Assembly (NCBI GenBank): GCA_963971535.1
Contig: OZ020585.1
Coordinates: 157,986,915-158,050,914 of the forward strand
Origin: Notolepis coatsorum
Taxonomy: Eukaryota; Chordata; Actinopteri; Aulopiformes; Paralepididae
DNA length: 64,000 nt
Direction of reading: 5' to 3'
Part shown: positions 10,995-23,013 of the stretch, piece by piece
Position numbering within the stretch: the first letter of the stretch is position 1
Layout: each line of letters begins with the position of its first letter
Notes under the pieces: model-generated
Told to the model about the DNA's origin: nothing
Databases searched by the model: none
The model's input: the letters and a program-made list of their open reading frames with translations, nothing else
Translations under genes and position numbers: made by a program

Positions 10995-13095
10995 TTATGC
11001 TGTTAAATGAAGTAGTGGTATTGCAATGGCACCATCTCCGTCTGGAGAGAGAAGACATTTGCGCTTGATATAGCCAAGTTTACCTATCCCTATATCTTCT
11101 TGCAAGCCACTGACCTTGTATGTACCAATGTATGATGATTCACAGGGATACATGTAGTATGGCTGTTTGTGTCTGTACTTTCTGTAAATTATATATACCT
11201 CTTCCTCTGATTTAAGAATATTCTCTACTAATGCAAATCCATCTCCAACCTCAATACAATTGTCTCCTTTCTTTGTGGACAAAGTAAACCGATGAGTGGA
11301 GACCTTCCTGTACTGTTGTGAAGAAGTAAACTGTGGGGGGACAGGCCCATCAGTGTGAATATTACGCAAAATTGGATAATCTGTGGGACATGGGGATCCA
11401 ACATGTGGAATTTCAGACAACCTTTTCACTACCTGTTGTAGAGGCTGATGTGGCTTACGTAGAAGATGCTTAATTTGTCCAAGATAGTTCTCAAAAGGGA
11501 ATCCTGAGATATTATCTAGAGTGCCAAACTTCCTGTATTCCTCAGCCAAATGAATAAGCTGGTGTACATTGTACACAATTTCACCTCTTCCATACACTGT
11601 CCCAAAGTGTTCAACAAAAGAAACCATCAACTTGTGCGCAAAGGCCAACATTTCCTCAGAAATACTAGGGGACAGCAACAAGTACATTCCAACAGAAAAC
11701 AACATGAAGTTGTCATACAGCTCACTGGGGAGGGAATCCTTCAAAACAACAGGACCCCAATACAACATGAAGGATCGCAACTCAGTAGCTTTCCAGCAAT
11801 CTAACTCTGACAGTTCCCTTGGTTTACGGTTAAATTCACAAGGCATGTAGGGACGTAGCTTTAGCAGTTTACCTGAAATGGCTTGTACAGTTTTGGAAGG
11901 GACCCTTGTTGCCAAATTCTTCCCCTTTAACCATATATTAAGCAGTTTCCTTGTAACTCCGAGACAACAGAGATGCATGTAATCAGTTGGAAACATAGAA
12001 ACCTTAACTAAACCTGTTAAAGGGCTCCTCCCATTGTGATGTGCCTCATCAACCATGTCTGAGAAACTGGAGTCTGTCCTAAGTCTGACTTTTGTTTCAG
12101 GATATGTCATTTTATTTCTCCATACACCCTCCTGAAAACACTTGTCACAACCAGAATAGCCATTAAATGCCTTGGTCTGCTTAATATAAGCTCTAGCCGG
12201 GGCATCACAAATGAAAGAAGAAATCTGTACATCAATTTGCTTGTCATTATAAATAATGCCATTAGACAGTACATTCTGAAGATCTTTGACAAACTGCTCT
12301 AGGTACTCAAAAACACTCTTTGGCTTGCTTAGACCACAAAAAATGCCAACAACAAATGGGGACTTTGTGTAGTCACATTTGAGACTTCCAAGTATGGGCC
12401 AAAACTGAAGTTTAGAACTTTTGAATAAAGGTAAACCATCTATATTAAACTGTAAATTAAGAGTTGTCAGAGTTGCCGGTAAAATCAAACATGCCAACCG
12501 TGAAAGCACCCCTTTGACTAAACCAAAATGATAGTATTCTCCCCCTTCAATCTTAGTAGTAGGCACATGTTTTTGTGTTCCTAGCAATGTTCTTCCATCT
12601 TTAGGAAGGGTGGGGTGAAACATCTTCAAAATGGACAGCAAAGATGATAGTGCAACCAGAGAGACTGAATAGGATGTTGCCCAATATTTTAAACTTGAAG
12701 AGGAAATCTTCATTATGCTCATCACTGTCAAAGACATGTTCAGGTTCAATTTCGTCATCCCCAGCTATACTTTCAAAATGTGCATTTGACTCACCTGGTG
12801 AGTCAATATTTTCACTTTGATCACTGATAGTTAGTGGTGTGTTTAGTGGCAAGTCTGAAGTTGATAAATCTACTGGCAAGTCTGATCTAGTTGTTAAATC
12901 TAGTGGCAAGTCTGTCTTTGGTAAATCTAGCAGGCACTCAGTAGAGGCTGTGACAGGATCTGTGTTCTTTAAAGAGTGATGGTTTGTCCTTGAATTAGCA
13001 GCAACAATTAACTTATAATCAGTGAGGATAGCCTGCTCTGTCTCTCTCACTAATTTGTTGACTCTACGTCTTTTAGCCCGAGAATAAGATGACAT
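10995..13095 (-). pseudogene. EnSpm/CACTA-like TNP2-type transposase, one frameshift
   Basis: The minus-strand frame starts at 13095 (MSSYSRAKRRRVNKLV) with an acidic N-terminal region rich in LPLDL/DLPVDL repeats. The main frame then covers 12758-10995. The family join is at LKYWATSYSVSLVAL, so a one-base slip near 12680-12690 is the likely break. In the 587-residue part I see FNIDGLPLFKSS (Asp107), a CDAPARA motif (Asp185), a CX2C pair in SGCDKCFQEG, FPTDYMHLCCLGV (Asp259/His262), VYNVHQLIHLAEEY and the tail FPFENYLGQIKHLLRK, all typical of TNP2-domain transposases common in fish and invertebrates. It would cut and paste its own DNA element in the nucleus. Apart from the slip it is open throughout. 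Domestication is an alternative, but the break argues against it. Confidence 0.72.
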
Positions 13096-13109
13096 AGTGA
13101 TGAGGTGCT

Positions 13110-13550
13110 GTAGTCAATGTAATGGTACATACATTGTGCTATTTACTTGGCAATGTGCAGGGTGAAACGCTTGCATAATTCTACATTTTGATCAATATCA
13201 AGAGAGTCCATTATTATATTATTGTTATATTGTTCATTAGAAAAGACCATGCATATAACCAAACGTCTAACTATGTAGTCAATGTAATGGTACATAAATT
13301 GTGGTATTTACTTGGCTAGAACAGATCTTTGCTTCAATTGCTGCAACGTGCGGCTTCTTGAAACTGGTACGTGATTCTGGAAAAAGAAAGAAAAAAGGGG
13401 GGAGGGTCCTGATTAATGTGCTGCATTGCAATGTGCAGGGTGAAACGCTTGCATAATTCTACATTTTGATCAATATCAAGAGAGTTCATTATTATATTAT
13501 TGTTATATTGTTCATTAGAAAATACCATGCATATAACCAAACGTCTAACT
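13110..13550. repeat. Interleaved direct repeats upstream of the transposase
   Basis: A ~42 bp phrase (gtagtcaatgtaatggtaca..., 13110-13152) recurs at 13276-13318. A ~122 bp phrase (caatgtgcagggtgaaacgc..., from 13153) recurs at 13428-13550 with a few changes. Repeats like these just inside an end are typical of EnSpm/CACTA elements, so they may be its subterminal repeats on the 5' side. Inference. Confidence 0.5.
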
Positions 13551-13555
13551 ATATA

Positions 13556-13772
13556 CTATCTGTATGTCATGTATGTCCCTCCCTATGCCATAAATGTCAT
13601 CATGTGTATGTCATAAATGTCACTATGAATTGAAAATGGGGGACCCTGATGTAAACGAGACAAAAACGTCTTTCTCTGGTCTGCATCCCCTTAACAATTG
13701 TGTGTATTGAGCCATATTGTATTGTACCCCTTCTGCAATCTGTTAAATAAAGTTTTCATTCATTCATTCAAC
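13556..13772 (+). repeat. Retroposon 3' tail with aataaag and (CATT)n end
   Basis: This fragment ends ttaaataaagttttcattcattcattca. It is clearly the same family as the minus-strand piece at 61312-61712: the shared core runs from tgtcataaatgtca through gggggaccctgatg and ctgcatccccttaacaattg to the (CATT)n end. It looks like the 3' end of a LINE or a LINE-driven SINE with a tetranucleotide tail. Family not recognised. Confidence 0.6.
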
Positions 13773-13873
13773 ATTAGCAGGACCAGTGGCACGTCAAACA
13801 GCCTGCAAACTACCTGGCGTTCTATCGCCATGCTCTAAGACAAACTCTAACCTTAACCAACTTAGAAAGAGTG

Positions 13874-15130
13874 TGAAGTAGTAAAGGCTTCTGTTCTGGT
13901 TCTGATAAGATCAGAACCGGCGGATCGTCCTCTGCGTTGTGTATGGTTCCCCTAAAAACCTTTGTACTACCAATAAGACCAAATGGTCTTGTTTCACGAC
14001 CAGCGGCACAGCAGGAGAAATGGAGGAGAAGGTGTATAACAGCAGCTGTTTAATCAAAGTTAAGAGTGTATACAAATTACAATGAAAAATGGATTCTGCA
14101 ATGATATAAGGGTACTCAAGTACTAAGCCACCGACCCCTTATATCAGACTAATATTAAAGTAGAGTTGATAAGTTGTTGATAGGCTTTGTTCTATGGCTG
14201 ATGAACAAAGCAAAGTCTGTTCTCCCTCCAAAAAGTTCTTTGTCTCTCCAGTCTCCTCTGCCGCGTCGTCTCCTCTGTGATAACGGTGAGATGTTGTCCT
14301 TGTGGTTCCGTGTCAGAGTCCTCTCCCACCGTCACAACCCCCACCTCTTATAGCAAAAGCCTGGAGTCTCTCGTGATGTCACCAGAGTGACATCACTAGA
14401 CGTGTTCCTCCAATCCCAGGCCGGCACCGAGTATTTGAAAACGGAGGAGGGCCCATTTCCCTTGTTTTTCAACCAAAGAACAACCATCGTCTAACTAACA
14501 TAATACTTTGGTTATTGATCTCACAATATATATATTCGAATTGCAATTGATTACATAAACACAGAGATATCATAATTGACCACATTCTGTTACCTTTAAG
14601 CCTAGTTTCAACCTAAGTGAAACTAGTCTTACTATGCAGGGGATCAAGTCTCAAACACAGTCTTTTTGGCTTTCATTGAATAGCTACATGAGGCCTAATC
14701 ATTCTTTTACCTTACATCAAAGGTGGTCACATGTGTTTATTACTTATTACTTACTAGGAGACCAAATGGTGGTCACATGTGTTTAACTAAGGCTTATCTG
14801 AACTCCTTCCTGTCCCCCACCCTGACGAACCCAGGTGGCTCTTTTGTTCTAGAACCCCCGAAGGGCTTATTCAAACAGTTCTTTATCGTTTACAGCCGGC
14901 TGTTGAGTGGCCCGACACCCAACCTTTTGTGAGGGGTTTTGCGTTAGTAAATAACCCTATCTATTTTAGTGAGACAGGGCAAAAGGGTAATTAATTTAAT
15001 TTAATCACCAGAAGAATGTATTTGGTTGACTGACTAGTGCAGCTGTTTTCTCTAAATATAACACATTAGTTTGATTTGAACACCAGTTTCAGGCAAAATA
15101 TAGATCTATGGTTATCAAAATACTACTGCA
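13874..15130 (-). repeat. 3' LTR of giant LTR element
   Basis: About 1257 bp, ends TGAAGTAGTA (13874) and TACTACTGCA (15130), that is TG...CA with matching inverted termini. It differs from the 5' LTR at 41341-42570 by about eight or nine substitutions plus a few small indels, including one short block present only here. The outer flank is agtg. It was first considered a solo LTR, but the target duplication and identity pair it with the other LTR 26 kb away. Confidence 0.8.
14345..14395 (-). promoter_or_regulatory. LTR promoter core: TATA plus CRE-like palindrome
   Basis: Minus-strand TATAAGAG (14345-14352), with a perfect palindrome TGATGTCAC-caga-GTGACATCA (14374-14395) about 22 bp upstream of it in the minus sense. 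The palindrome resembles paired CREB/ATF or AP-1 family half sites. It is conserved at 41812-41833 and, as a full TGACGTCA, at 8671-8678. Confidence 0.45.
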
Positions 15131-18100
15131 GTCCACACTTGGATAGAGACTAACTATCCTTAATTGGCTAGTATTATATGTCAACTATAGATCCCAACTT
15201 CTACATATTGCTTTCCACTACCTGGATATAAATAAACCATTTCAAATCATATTACATACAGCATCCCACACTTGGATCCTAAAAATCAAAACAACATTAT
15301 TTTTCTACATCTCTTTCTTATGTATACTTATAAGCTCAAACATCTTTATTTGCAGTCTATTTTCATTATTGTGTGCCGTGTACAGTCTTTGACACTCTCT
15401 TTCGTACCAGGATCAATTTCCACTGGTTTCAAGTGGAGGTTTGTCAAATTCTGACTTGGAGCAGTGAGAAGGGGGGGGGGGGTCAATGTTTTCTGGATTG
15501 ACCTGGCCCCCCTCCTTATTTCTCAGAGCTGGTGCAGTTCAAGACTGCTGAATGCTACAACCAACTCTGGGAGGTGGAATCAGAAAGCCAGTTGCCTTTC
15601 GATCCCACCCCGTCTTCTTGTCGAGACCTCGTGCCTCGTGCTGTTACTCGAATAGGGGTATGACCCCCTGCTGTATTGCCGGTTCAGTTGAACCAGGAGC
15701 TCTTCCCTCGGGTGTCAGTTGTGTCGATCTCAGGTGGGGTGATTAGATCTCCCCTCTGGCGCTGTCACGGCTGTGAGGAGGTTGTTGTTGTTGTCTCCCG
15801 CAGTCGTCGCTGGCTCAACCCCCGTTGACCCTCGGAATAGTGGAAGAGGTTCGATTCTCCCCACCCTCCGCCTGGTCGTTGATAGGGGCTCCACCCTTTC
15901 GCTTGCTGACACCCTGGTCAATTGCTAAGGCCTTGCAGCCTGTCTGTTGACAGCCGGAGTTGATGATGAGGCCTAGCAGCCTGTCTCCTCGTAGATTGCC
16001 TGTCGTTTGGCCTCTCTCGTTCCCCTCCGAAGCCTCAAGACCCGGTCACTGCGCTGGCCGGAACTCTCAACGCTTGAGAGTTAGGCTTCTCCTGGATCTC
16101 TTGGTACCCGCAGTGTTGTGATTCCCCATGGATCTCTGGGTAGACACTAGCCAGTGTCCTGGATCACCAGTACCAATGGAGTCGTTGGTCTTCCTCGTAC
16201 CACACTCGGATGACTGCTGGTTCCCCAATCTCCCATTCGTATCCTGCAGTGAATATATATCGCTTCGGTGGACAGTGCAGGTTACTTCTACCACAACAAT
16301 TGATTGAGAATCCATATTTTTCCTCCCTCAGACACTCTTTACTGGTCTGAGTTTTGACAACTTTCTTTTCCAAATAATTTATCTATATATTGGCTTCTAG
16401 ATCGTTAATTTTCAAAATTCTGAAAAATTCACATGGCTCTCATTATATTATGCTGTCAAAACAGTATAACCCACCACCCTTTGATGTGAAATAAAATTCT
16501 AAACATCATACCTTCGTCCCTGGACAGCTGCCCCCGGGCCCGGACAGCCAGTACTGACACGACCTTTCTCCCAGCAGTCCTACACGTACGGCAACAAATC
16601 ACAGTCCGCCTTAAACACACATCTTCCACATGCTCTGCCAGCCTCCACTAAGCCGTCAGAGTCCCCCACAAGCCAATTATCAATTGCACATGTCCACACC
16701 CTACACAAAGACTATTTGGCCAATTGCGACCAAAACCTACTGAGCTTATCAATGTACAGAGAATCATGTTTCCCAACACTCTCACCAATCACGACACAAC
16801 CCCCAGATCCTAGATCCGGACTTTTAATGGGCGGAGAACAAAAATCCATGAACCAGCTCATGTCCATTCACTTTGTTCTCAGTCCATTATGTAGACATAT
16901 ACTACCCAGTCCTGCTGTGTCGAGATCACTCCCAGCCTGTCAGGTTTCCTAAGAAAAAATATAGAAAAGAAACAAAAACAAAGAAAAACATGCCCAAGAC
17001 AATAATTGAAAACAATAAACAAAACTTGTGAGCATTTTTTTTTTAACTCACTCTCAGAAACAAACTTAACCTATTATCTAGGGGCGTATCCACCCCCGTA
17101 TAAACCAAGAAACAAAAATGGAAAAATCAACCGAATAAACAAAATGAAAACTTCCGGTTTGAGGCAGAAAATGCTCGTAACACTCTAGGAAAGAAAAAAT
17201 ATGCCGAAAATAAAAATAAACACCTATTTCTATTACACATGATTGTTGACGTCCATCTATCAATATCATAAAAACCTAGGAACAACTATGGGTCTTTTTA
17301 ATTTCTTAATCATGCAGTCCACCCTTTGACCAATCTGAATGTTGATCAAACATGGATAATCTACTGACCACTAGCTGCCGCAGTGTCACATCATCTCACT
17401 GTCTAATATTGAATACCTAATATTAACTGTTTAACATGATTTGATGTTCTTGTTAGTCCGATTAGTTCATGCATCCGTCAGTTACGCTTTGACCCTTTTA
17501 ACCTCCTTCCAGTTAAGAGTACCCTCCTCCCGTTCGGATGCACTGCTTGCCCTACTTAGATGCACCTCTCCCCGCCAGGATTAGGAGATGCCAAGTGTGG
17601 GGAAACCGGCTTTTCAGGGCCGCATTGCCTCCTACACCGGACCCCCTCTCACCCAACCAGGGATACAGGCCTCCACTTCCAGGCTAAGGTCTCCTCTCAT
17701 GAACAGAAGAAGTCCCCTTATTTTACCTTCAGGTGCAGTTTAAGGCTGGGACCCTTTCCAATCTTAGGAGAGACAATCCAGATTCCTCTGAATTGACACT
17801 CCTTACCCTTCTGCTTCCCAGTGGTTCTTTTCAAACCTGCTGATCACAGAAGCACAACTCGCCTACTAACGCATTCGGTTTCGGCTTACTGTGGCCTGAC
17901 TGTATATTGAGCCCGACGCATTTATGCCCATACTGTCAAGTCACCTCACAGTCCCACTTCCTGCGTTTCTGTGACTATAAGCAGGGTCATAATGCTCATC
18001 GGACCGACCGGTGACGCAGTCGATAGAGATCTCATAGTCCATCATCAAGTCAGGACCCCAAGCGGCTGAGGTCCGTAGTACCTCTCAGCCACTCAGTTTT

Positions 18101-18608
18101 GAATCCTACGGTCTGCTCCCCATCCCACTTGCTATGGGTATGGAAACTTTGACCGTTTTCACCAGCCTGGCCTGTTCACAGCAGGTGCTGTGCCCCCTCC
18201 GGTGCACTGCCCCACTTCTAGGTTTGGACCGTCGTCCACCTACCACCCAGTGCCCACATATACATTACATGCAACGTTACCTGGGCCGACTAGACGGTAA
18301 CACAGTAAGATGTTGGTCATCTTGCCAGACACGAGGGCCATTCAGTATCTCCCTTGCTTACTATATGACAGATTTAACGTGCCCAGGGAACCTTCCGATT
18401 CCACCGCCGCCTGTTATGGAGTAGAGGTTCGGGGAGCCTACCCCCTCCCTACTCCATCACGCCATATTACTCACACATCCACTTTAGTAACTTCCACTCA
18501 TCACCTAACCCCTCTATTTATTTTTTATTCTATTTTTATTCTAATCAGTAGCATATATTTTGTATTCAATCTATTCCATTTTTATTCTAATCAGTTGTAT
18601 ATATTTTT
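15131..18608 (-). other. Non-coding 3' half of the giant LTR element
   Basis: About 3.5 kb between the gag-like frame and the 3' LTR. Reading frames are all below about 100 codons on both strands, and none shows RT, RNase H, integrase or envelope motifs. It includes a poly-G run (15470-15481) and a tract of Kozak-poor short frames around 16067-16373 that I cannot identify. No clear purine-rich polypurine tract is visible beside the LTR. Confidence 0.5.
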
Positions 18609-19832
18609 TTATTCTGCCGGCGGCCTCTGCAGACATGACCTTTGAAAATGACCCATCAGTCCACAGATCCAGCAAACCTGTCCTTGTTCCCTCGGTTGTG
18701 GGACCCTGTGGGCCGCCCGCCTGTAATCGGATGGCCCTGGGGTCATCGGGCCCAGAGCATGTCCTTGCTGTCTGCCATCACCGCCATGGCTCTCACCTCT
18801 GACAGTCCCTTCCTGGTCTCGCCCCCCTTGAGCCTGTTCTGGGGAGAAAACCACGTACCTATTTTGTTCAGCCACAGTTCTTTGAGCCTGTTGTTGGGAG
18901 GGGCCCGGAACCCTACCGCGCCCGAGACTCCCATCACCCTGTCGAGGCCCCGCTATCTTTCCGGGCAACGGGGCACAAGGCATTGCTTGATCACGGCGGC
19001 CTAACTCCGACGCCCGAAGCATGATCTCCATAGCTGTACCATCTAACAGTGCAGTCTTTCTCGCCAGTTCTTGTGCCAGTCTCTGAGTCTCGTGTGCGGC
19101 TAATTCCGACGCCCGAAGCATGACCCCAATCGCTGTACAATCTAGCAGTACATTCTTTCTCGCCCATTCTTGCTCCAGTCTCTGCGTTTTGTGTGCGGCT
19201 TGACCGATCTCCAGCTGTGTCTTCATCAGATCTCGATGAACTGCCTCGTGCCGTTCGAACGCAGCTATAAACGCTCTCGTTTGTCGTCTGTAGGTCGGCG
19301 CCCCTTCCCCCATCTCAGCGCTGGCGGTCTGACTTCCCATCGCTGGGCCCCGCCTCTCATCTTGGCTCTGGTGCTGAGGGGGTCCTGGACAGGGGGAGCT
19401 TGCGGGCCGTGGACACTGCACTTGATACCGACCTTGGTTTTGCCCGTATCCACCTCTCCTGTTCCCCCATTGAGGGCCTCCTGTTCTGGATAGATAGCCC
19501 CACTCACAGTCTCGAGAAATATGTCCGAGATTCCCGCACAACCAACACACAATTGCCTGTGCTTTGGATCCATTCGCACTCCCTCTCTTGTTTCCACCTC
19601 GTCCCCGTGACTGCCAAGGATTTTTCCTTGGCTTTTGTTGTTGTTCTGGTGCAGGACCCCCCTGTGTTGGAGTTAAAGACATTATTTCCAGTCCCTCCGT
19701 CACACTGGTCTCAAGAGGGGAGTCAGTCACATTCAAATCAATCAGGTTAACGTCACTGTTCAATTCGGTCAATGAAAAGTCTGCAGAGGTTATCGGCATG
19801 CCCCCCCCAATGGCCTGACTACTGTTGGCCAT
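18609..19832 (-). CDS. Gag-like nucleocapsid protein of the giant LTR element
   Basis: A 407-residue frame starting MANSSQAIGGGMPITSAD. It carries two retroviral-type CCHC knuckles (CX2CX4HX4C): CWLCGNLGHISRDC at residues 96-109 and CWICGLMGHFQRSC at 387-400, almost at the C-terminus. Between them lie a basic RG-rich stretch (68-90), a Pro/Gln-rich segment, and a helical, Arg/Glu-rich region of two tandem 33-residue units (212-244 and 245-277) that look like a coiled coil. Such knuckles bind RNA during packaging. A gag protein would usually show matrix and capsid domains before the knuckle; I cannot recognise them here. The frame looks whole. The alternative is a non-gag zinc-knuckle protein captured by the element. 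Confidence 0.6.
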   Translation of the reverse strand: MANSSQAIGGGMPITSADFSLTELNSDVNLIDLNVTDSPLETSVTEGLEIMSLTPTQGGPAPEQQQKPRKNPWQSRGRGGNKRGSANGSKAQAIVCWLCGNLGHISRDCEWGYLSRTGGPQWGNRRGGYGQNQGRYQVQCPRPASSPCPGPPQHQSQDERRGPAMGSQTASAEMGEGAPTYRRQTRAFIAAFERHEAVHRDLMKTQLEIGQAAHKTQRLEQEWARKNVLLDCTAIGVMLRASELAAHETQRLAQELARKTALLDGTAMEIMLRASELGRRDQAMPCAPLPGKIAGPRQGDGSLGRGRVPGPSQQQAQRTVAEQNRYVVFSPEQAQGGRDQEGTVRGESHGGDGRQQGHALGPMTPGPSDYRRAAHRVPQPREQGQVCWICGLMGHFQRSCLQRPPAE

Positions 19833-21641
19833 TTTTATATTGCTTCTATTTATTACACTATGGCTTAATGAACTAGACTATTTGTCCAGTTTTGGTTACC
19901 CTATTTTTGCTTCTAATTGCTCCTATCAAAGTTAGTGAATCCGCTCTATATTAATCATTCACACGTGCTCTCATACACTCAAATTCCACCGTTTGGAAAG
20001 CAAGTTTCTCTGTATTTAAACTATCTTTACAAACTTGAGTTAATATCACTCACACTGGCAGAGTTATTGGTGCAAACAGGAATTGACAAAACGCTTTGTG
20101 TGATACTATACCCCGACTTTCAACAGTCAATTTGATCCCCTGTTTGGAGTTTGGAATTGTCAGCACTGCCTCTGTCCGCCCTGGAGCAGCTGTGAAGAGA
20201 GAAAGAAAAAGCATACACTTAATTATCAGTGGCATTTCCCTTTCACAATCCATCATTTATCTTTAAGCATGGAATGTCGGGCATCTTCTATACTAATATC
20301 ACTTTAGAGAGCGTTTGTGCAATTTTCTTCTGAATTTTTAACGACACGGCCTTAATTGTTTTCCGTTGTCTCCATCGGAAAACTGGATCTCCCAATCCCG
20401 TTGTCATGCTCCTCCTTCACACAACTCTGGGGAACCCTATTTCGCATCAGCCTTTTTCCTTCTGTTGATCAATCAGAAATTTGTTATTCACAGCCTATCA
20501 TTTCTAAACATTTGTGCTGGATATGGTAATTTAGGTGAATAAAATCACTTTAACTCTTATTGCTCTGCAAATGACTATGTGTATCTTTAATTCTAACCTT
20601 TCCTTCTATGTGTAGCTTTATTTATTTCTATCTGAGCAAGCCTAAAAATGTATCCCTCGCTCACATCACATTTTCCATACCAGTAATACACATATTTCAC
20701 ACACAATTTTGCACACAATTATCACACATTCCCCCGCAACACCTAATCTCTAGGTGTTAGACCCACTTCTCACGAGAAAAGAAATACATTTTCAGTGACT
20801 CATGTCACCGAATTCTCGCGGCTTGGAACAATGTCGCACAACCTGTTTATTAAACCACAGGCGCAGACACCACCCCCATTTTGAAATCCCTGCAGACCAA
20901 CGACATCTCACTGGTCTGCCGACTTGTAGCCCACGGCGTCCCCCCCCAGTTTGCAACCTGGAACGCGAAACCCCGGGCTTCCTACTCAAGGATATCCAAA
21001 GTCCATACAACTCTCAACCACTGCTGCACACACACAGCACCTCCGACTCAAATTAACCACCGCAATCACCTCCACCTAAATATCCACACATAATATGACT
21101 CAATGCGCGCAGCGTGGCAGCGAGCTTTGACGAGTGCACGCATAGCGCATCCCCGTTAATGCGCGGAGGCAGACAGCGAGCCACGACGATCTGTCTACCA
21201 CCCACGCCACAACGTCCACAGTCCCCGCACCCCCGTTAAAATAAAAATAAAAATTACACGTCTCGTCCATCTACCAACACCGCCATCGCAGGTGCAGCCG
21301 AGCAGAGTGACCCCTCACACGCAGGTCCATCTGCGTGGAGAGTCCCTACCCTGTCCTCAGGAGAGTATGGCCCACCGCTGGTTGCTACAACATCATCGCC
21401 CTGACGCCGGCCAATACCACTACCAGCACTAGAAACCCCCAAAAACTAACAATAAACTGTATTTGAAACCTACAGAGAATAACAATAAACAATAAACAAG
21501 TCCAAATAGGAGAGAAAGAGAGAGTGAGTTGGGTGGCCGAGGGGGGAAGAGAAAATGGAAGAGAGGTGGAGGAGGGATAACTTCAAGAGAGATTCCTCGT
21601 CCATATAACACCTCATTGGCCGAAACTACACTAAATACAAT
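19833..21641 (-). other. Leader of giant LTR element, part 3 (next to gag-like frame)
   Basis: In the minus sense this is the last part of the leader before the gag-like start. A small frame 20256-20050 begins with a signal-peptide-like run (MPLIIKCMLFLSLFTAAPG) after a run resembling a splice acceptor, but it is only 68 codons and not recognised. A GA-rich stretch at 21504-21590 resembles part of the GA tract on the far side of the BEL insertion (near 31350-31420). Confidence 0.4.
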
Positions 21642-21647
21642 ATAGCC

Positions 21648-22969
21648 TGTTACGAAGGATCAGATTAAACCGAATATATATATTTATTGATTGATATATA
21701 TTGCATAATATTTGTATATCGTTTGATATCCCTTGTGTATTCCTTGTACATATACACGGAATATCCCTTTAGCCTAGTACAGACCATAATATTTCGTTCT
21801 CCTATTGGACAGCGGTCCCTCAGGCGCCATTGCCATACCTCCAAGGTCTGGTTCAAAGTCACCGCCAAAGACTTGCCTGGACATGAACGGTTCTGCGCAA
21901 GGATATGAGACAGGAATAAAGCTGGTACTAGTTTGTTCACCTAACGTATAAATACGGCGCAGGTGAATACAGAAGTAGAGTTACCCAATAAGTTGAAGCC
22001 TCACCCACGATACAACGTGTGGTGAAGTATGGCCTGTTTGGCCCCAAATAGAGCATTGAGACCGCGTGCGAATTAATAACTGAAGTATCAGAGTTTAACG
22101 CTGTACCGTCGAGTTCGACCTATTCTATTAATTCAGTAATAGTCTATTTATGTATAGTGTATCGTGCGGCTACCGTTCTACAGTGACCAGCATCACCAAC
22201 GTTTCCTCGTACCAGCTAGTGTGCTTATCCAGGCTGGGCTGCTTACCCTGGCGCTTTCACCCGAGGAGCCCTAGACGAGGACCGTGTGGATCATGTACAC
22301 TGGATAACCTACCGACGACTGCATAGCCCTTTTCGGCTGGATTATATTTGCTTTTGGTCCTGTAATTGATGGAGCGGAGAATCGCCTACACCCACAATTG
22401 TGTGGGATTTACCCTGTGAGGAGCCACGTCGAGCCCGCCTCTCAGAAGCCTGAGGCCGGCTAGCTTTCTTCCATGCGGAGCTGCATGCTATGGAGAACAG
22501 CTGTATTCGTCTGCGGATCAAGATATTATTGCACCGTCTCCTGTACTTGGAGTCTCTTTATCATCGTTGACCCAGACTACTACCGACAAATCCTCTCCCC
22601 TTGCTGGCTTACGACCGGAGGGACCCTACCAGTATCTCTCGCTATCTTACCAGAGTACCATAGATATAATTCCTAAGATTCAGGTTGTATTATTATCTCC
22701 TGCGTAATATGAGAATGGACATACGTTATTGATTTGCCTACGCACATTCCTTTGCCTTATAAGCGCATCCAAAGTAAAGTATATTATGTACTATCATTGC
22801 TGCTAATAAATACTTAAATCCAGTTTTGTGTGGAACCGAGTCATTGTGGGAAGTGTTCATCATAAGATACCTGTGTACTGTATGGCCAGTAGTAATGTAC
22901 ATAAGACAGTAGTGGTTTAATGATACCATACTTATTAATACAGTCAGGGAATTGTACCCCTCAGTTACA
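21648..22969 (+). repeat. 5' LTR of BEL/Pao element
   Basis: Starts TGTTACGAAGG and ends cagttaca. A good TATA box, TATAAATA, lies at 21947-21954, which would place the transcription start near 21980. Its exact end is uncertain by one base because the target also begins with a. Confidence 0.92.
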
Positions 22970-22971
22970 AT

Positions 22972-22988
22972 TGGTCCTTCGAGCCGGA
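22972..22988 (+). promoter_or_regulatory. Primer-binding site complementary to tRNA-Tyr
   Basis: TGGTCCTTCGAGCCGGA begins two bases after the 5' LTR. Its complement, TCCGGCTCGAAGGACCA, is the 3' end of vertebrate tRNA-Tyr(GTA) with CCA added, with 17 of 17 bases matching as I remember that tRNA. Confidence 0.85.
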
Positions 22989-23013
22989 GGGTAACTAGCG
23001 TAATATTAATATA

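Noticed and set aside
13874-15130. Solo LTR
   Set aside because: Its partner at 41341-42570 has the same outer 4 bp and ~99 percent identity, so the pair bounds one element.
20050-20256. Secreted or envelope-like small protein
   Set aside because: There is a signal-peptide-like start, but only 68 codons and no further domain. Kept as part of the leader description.
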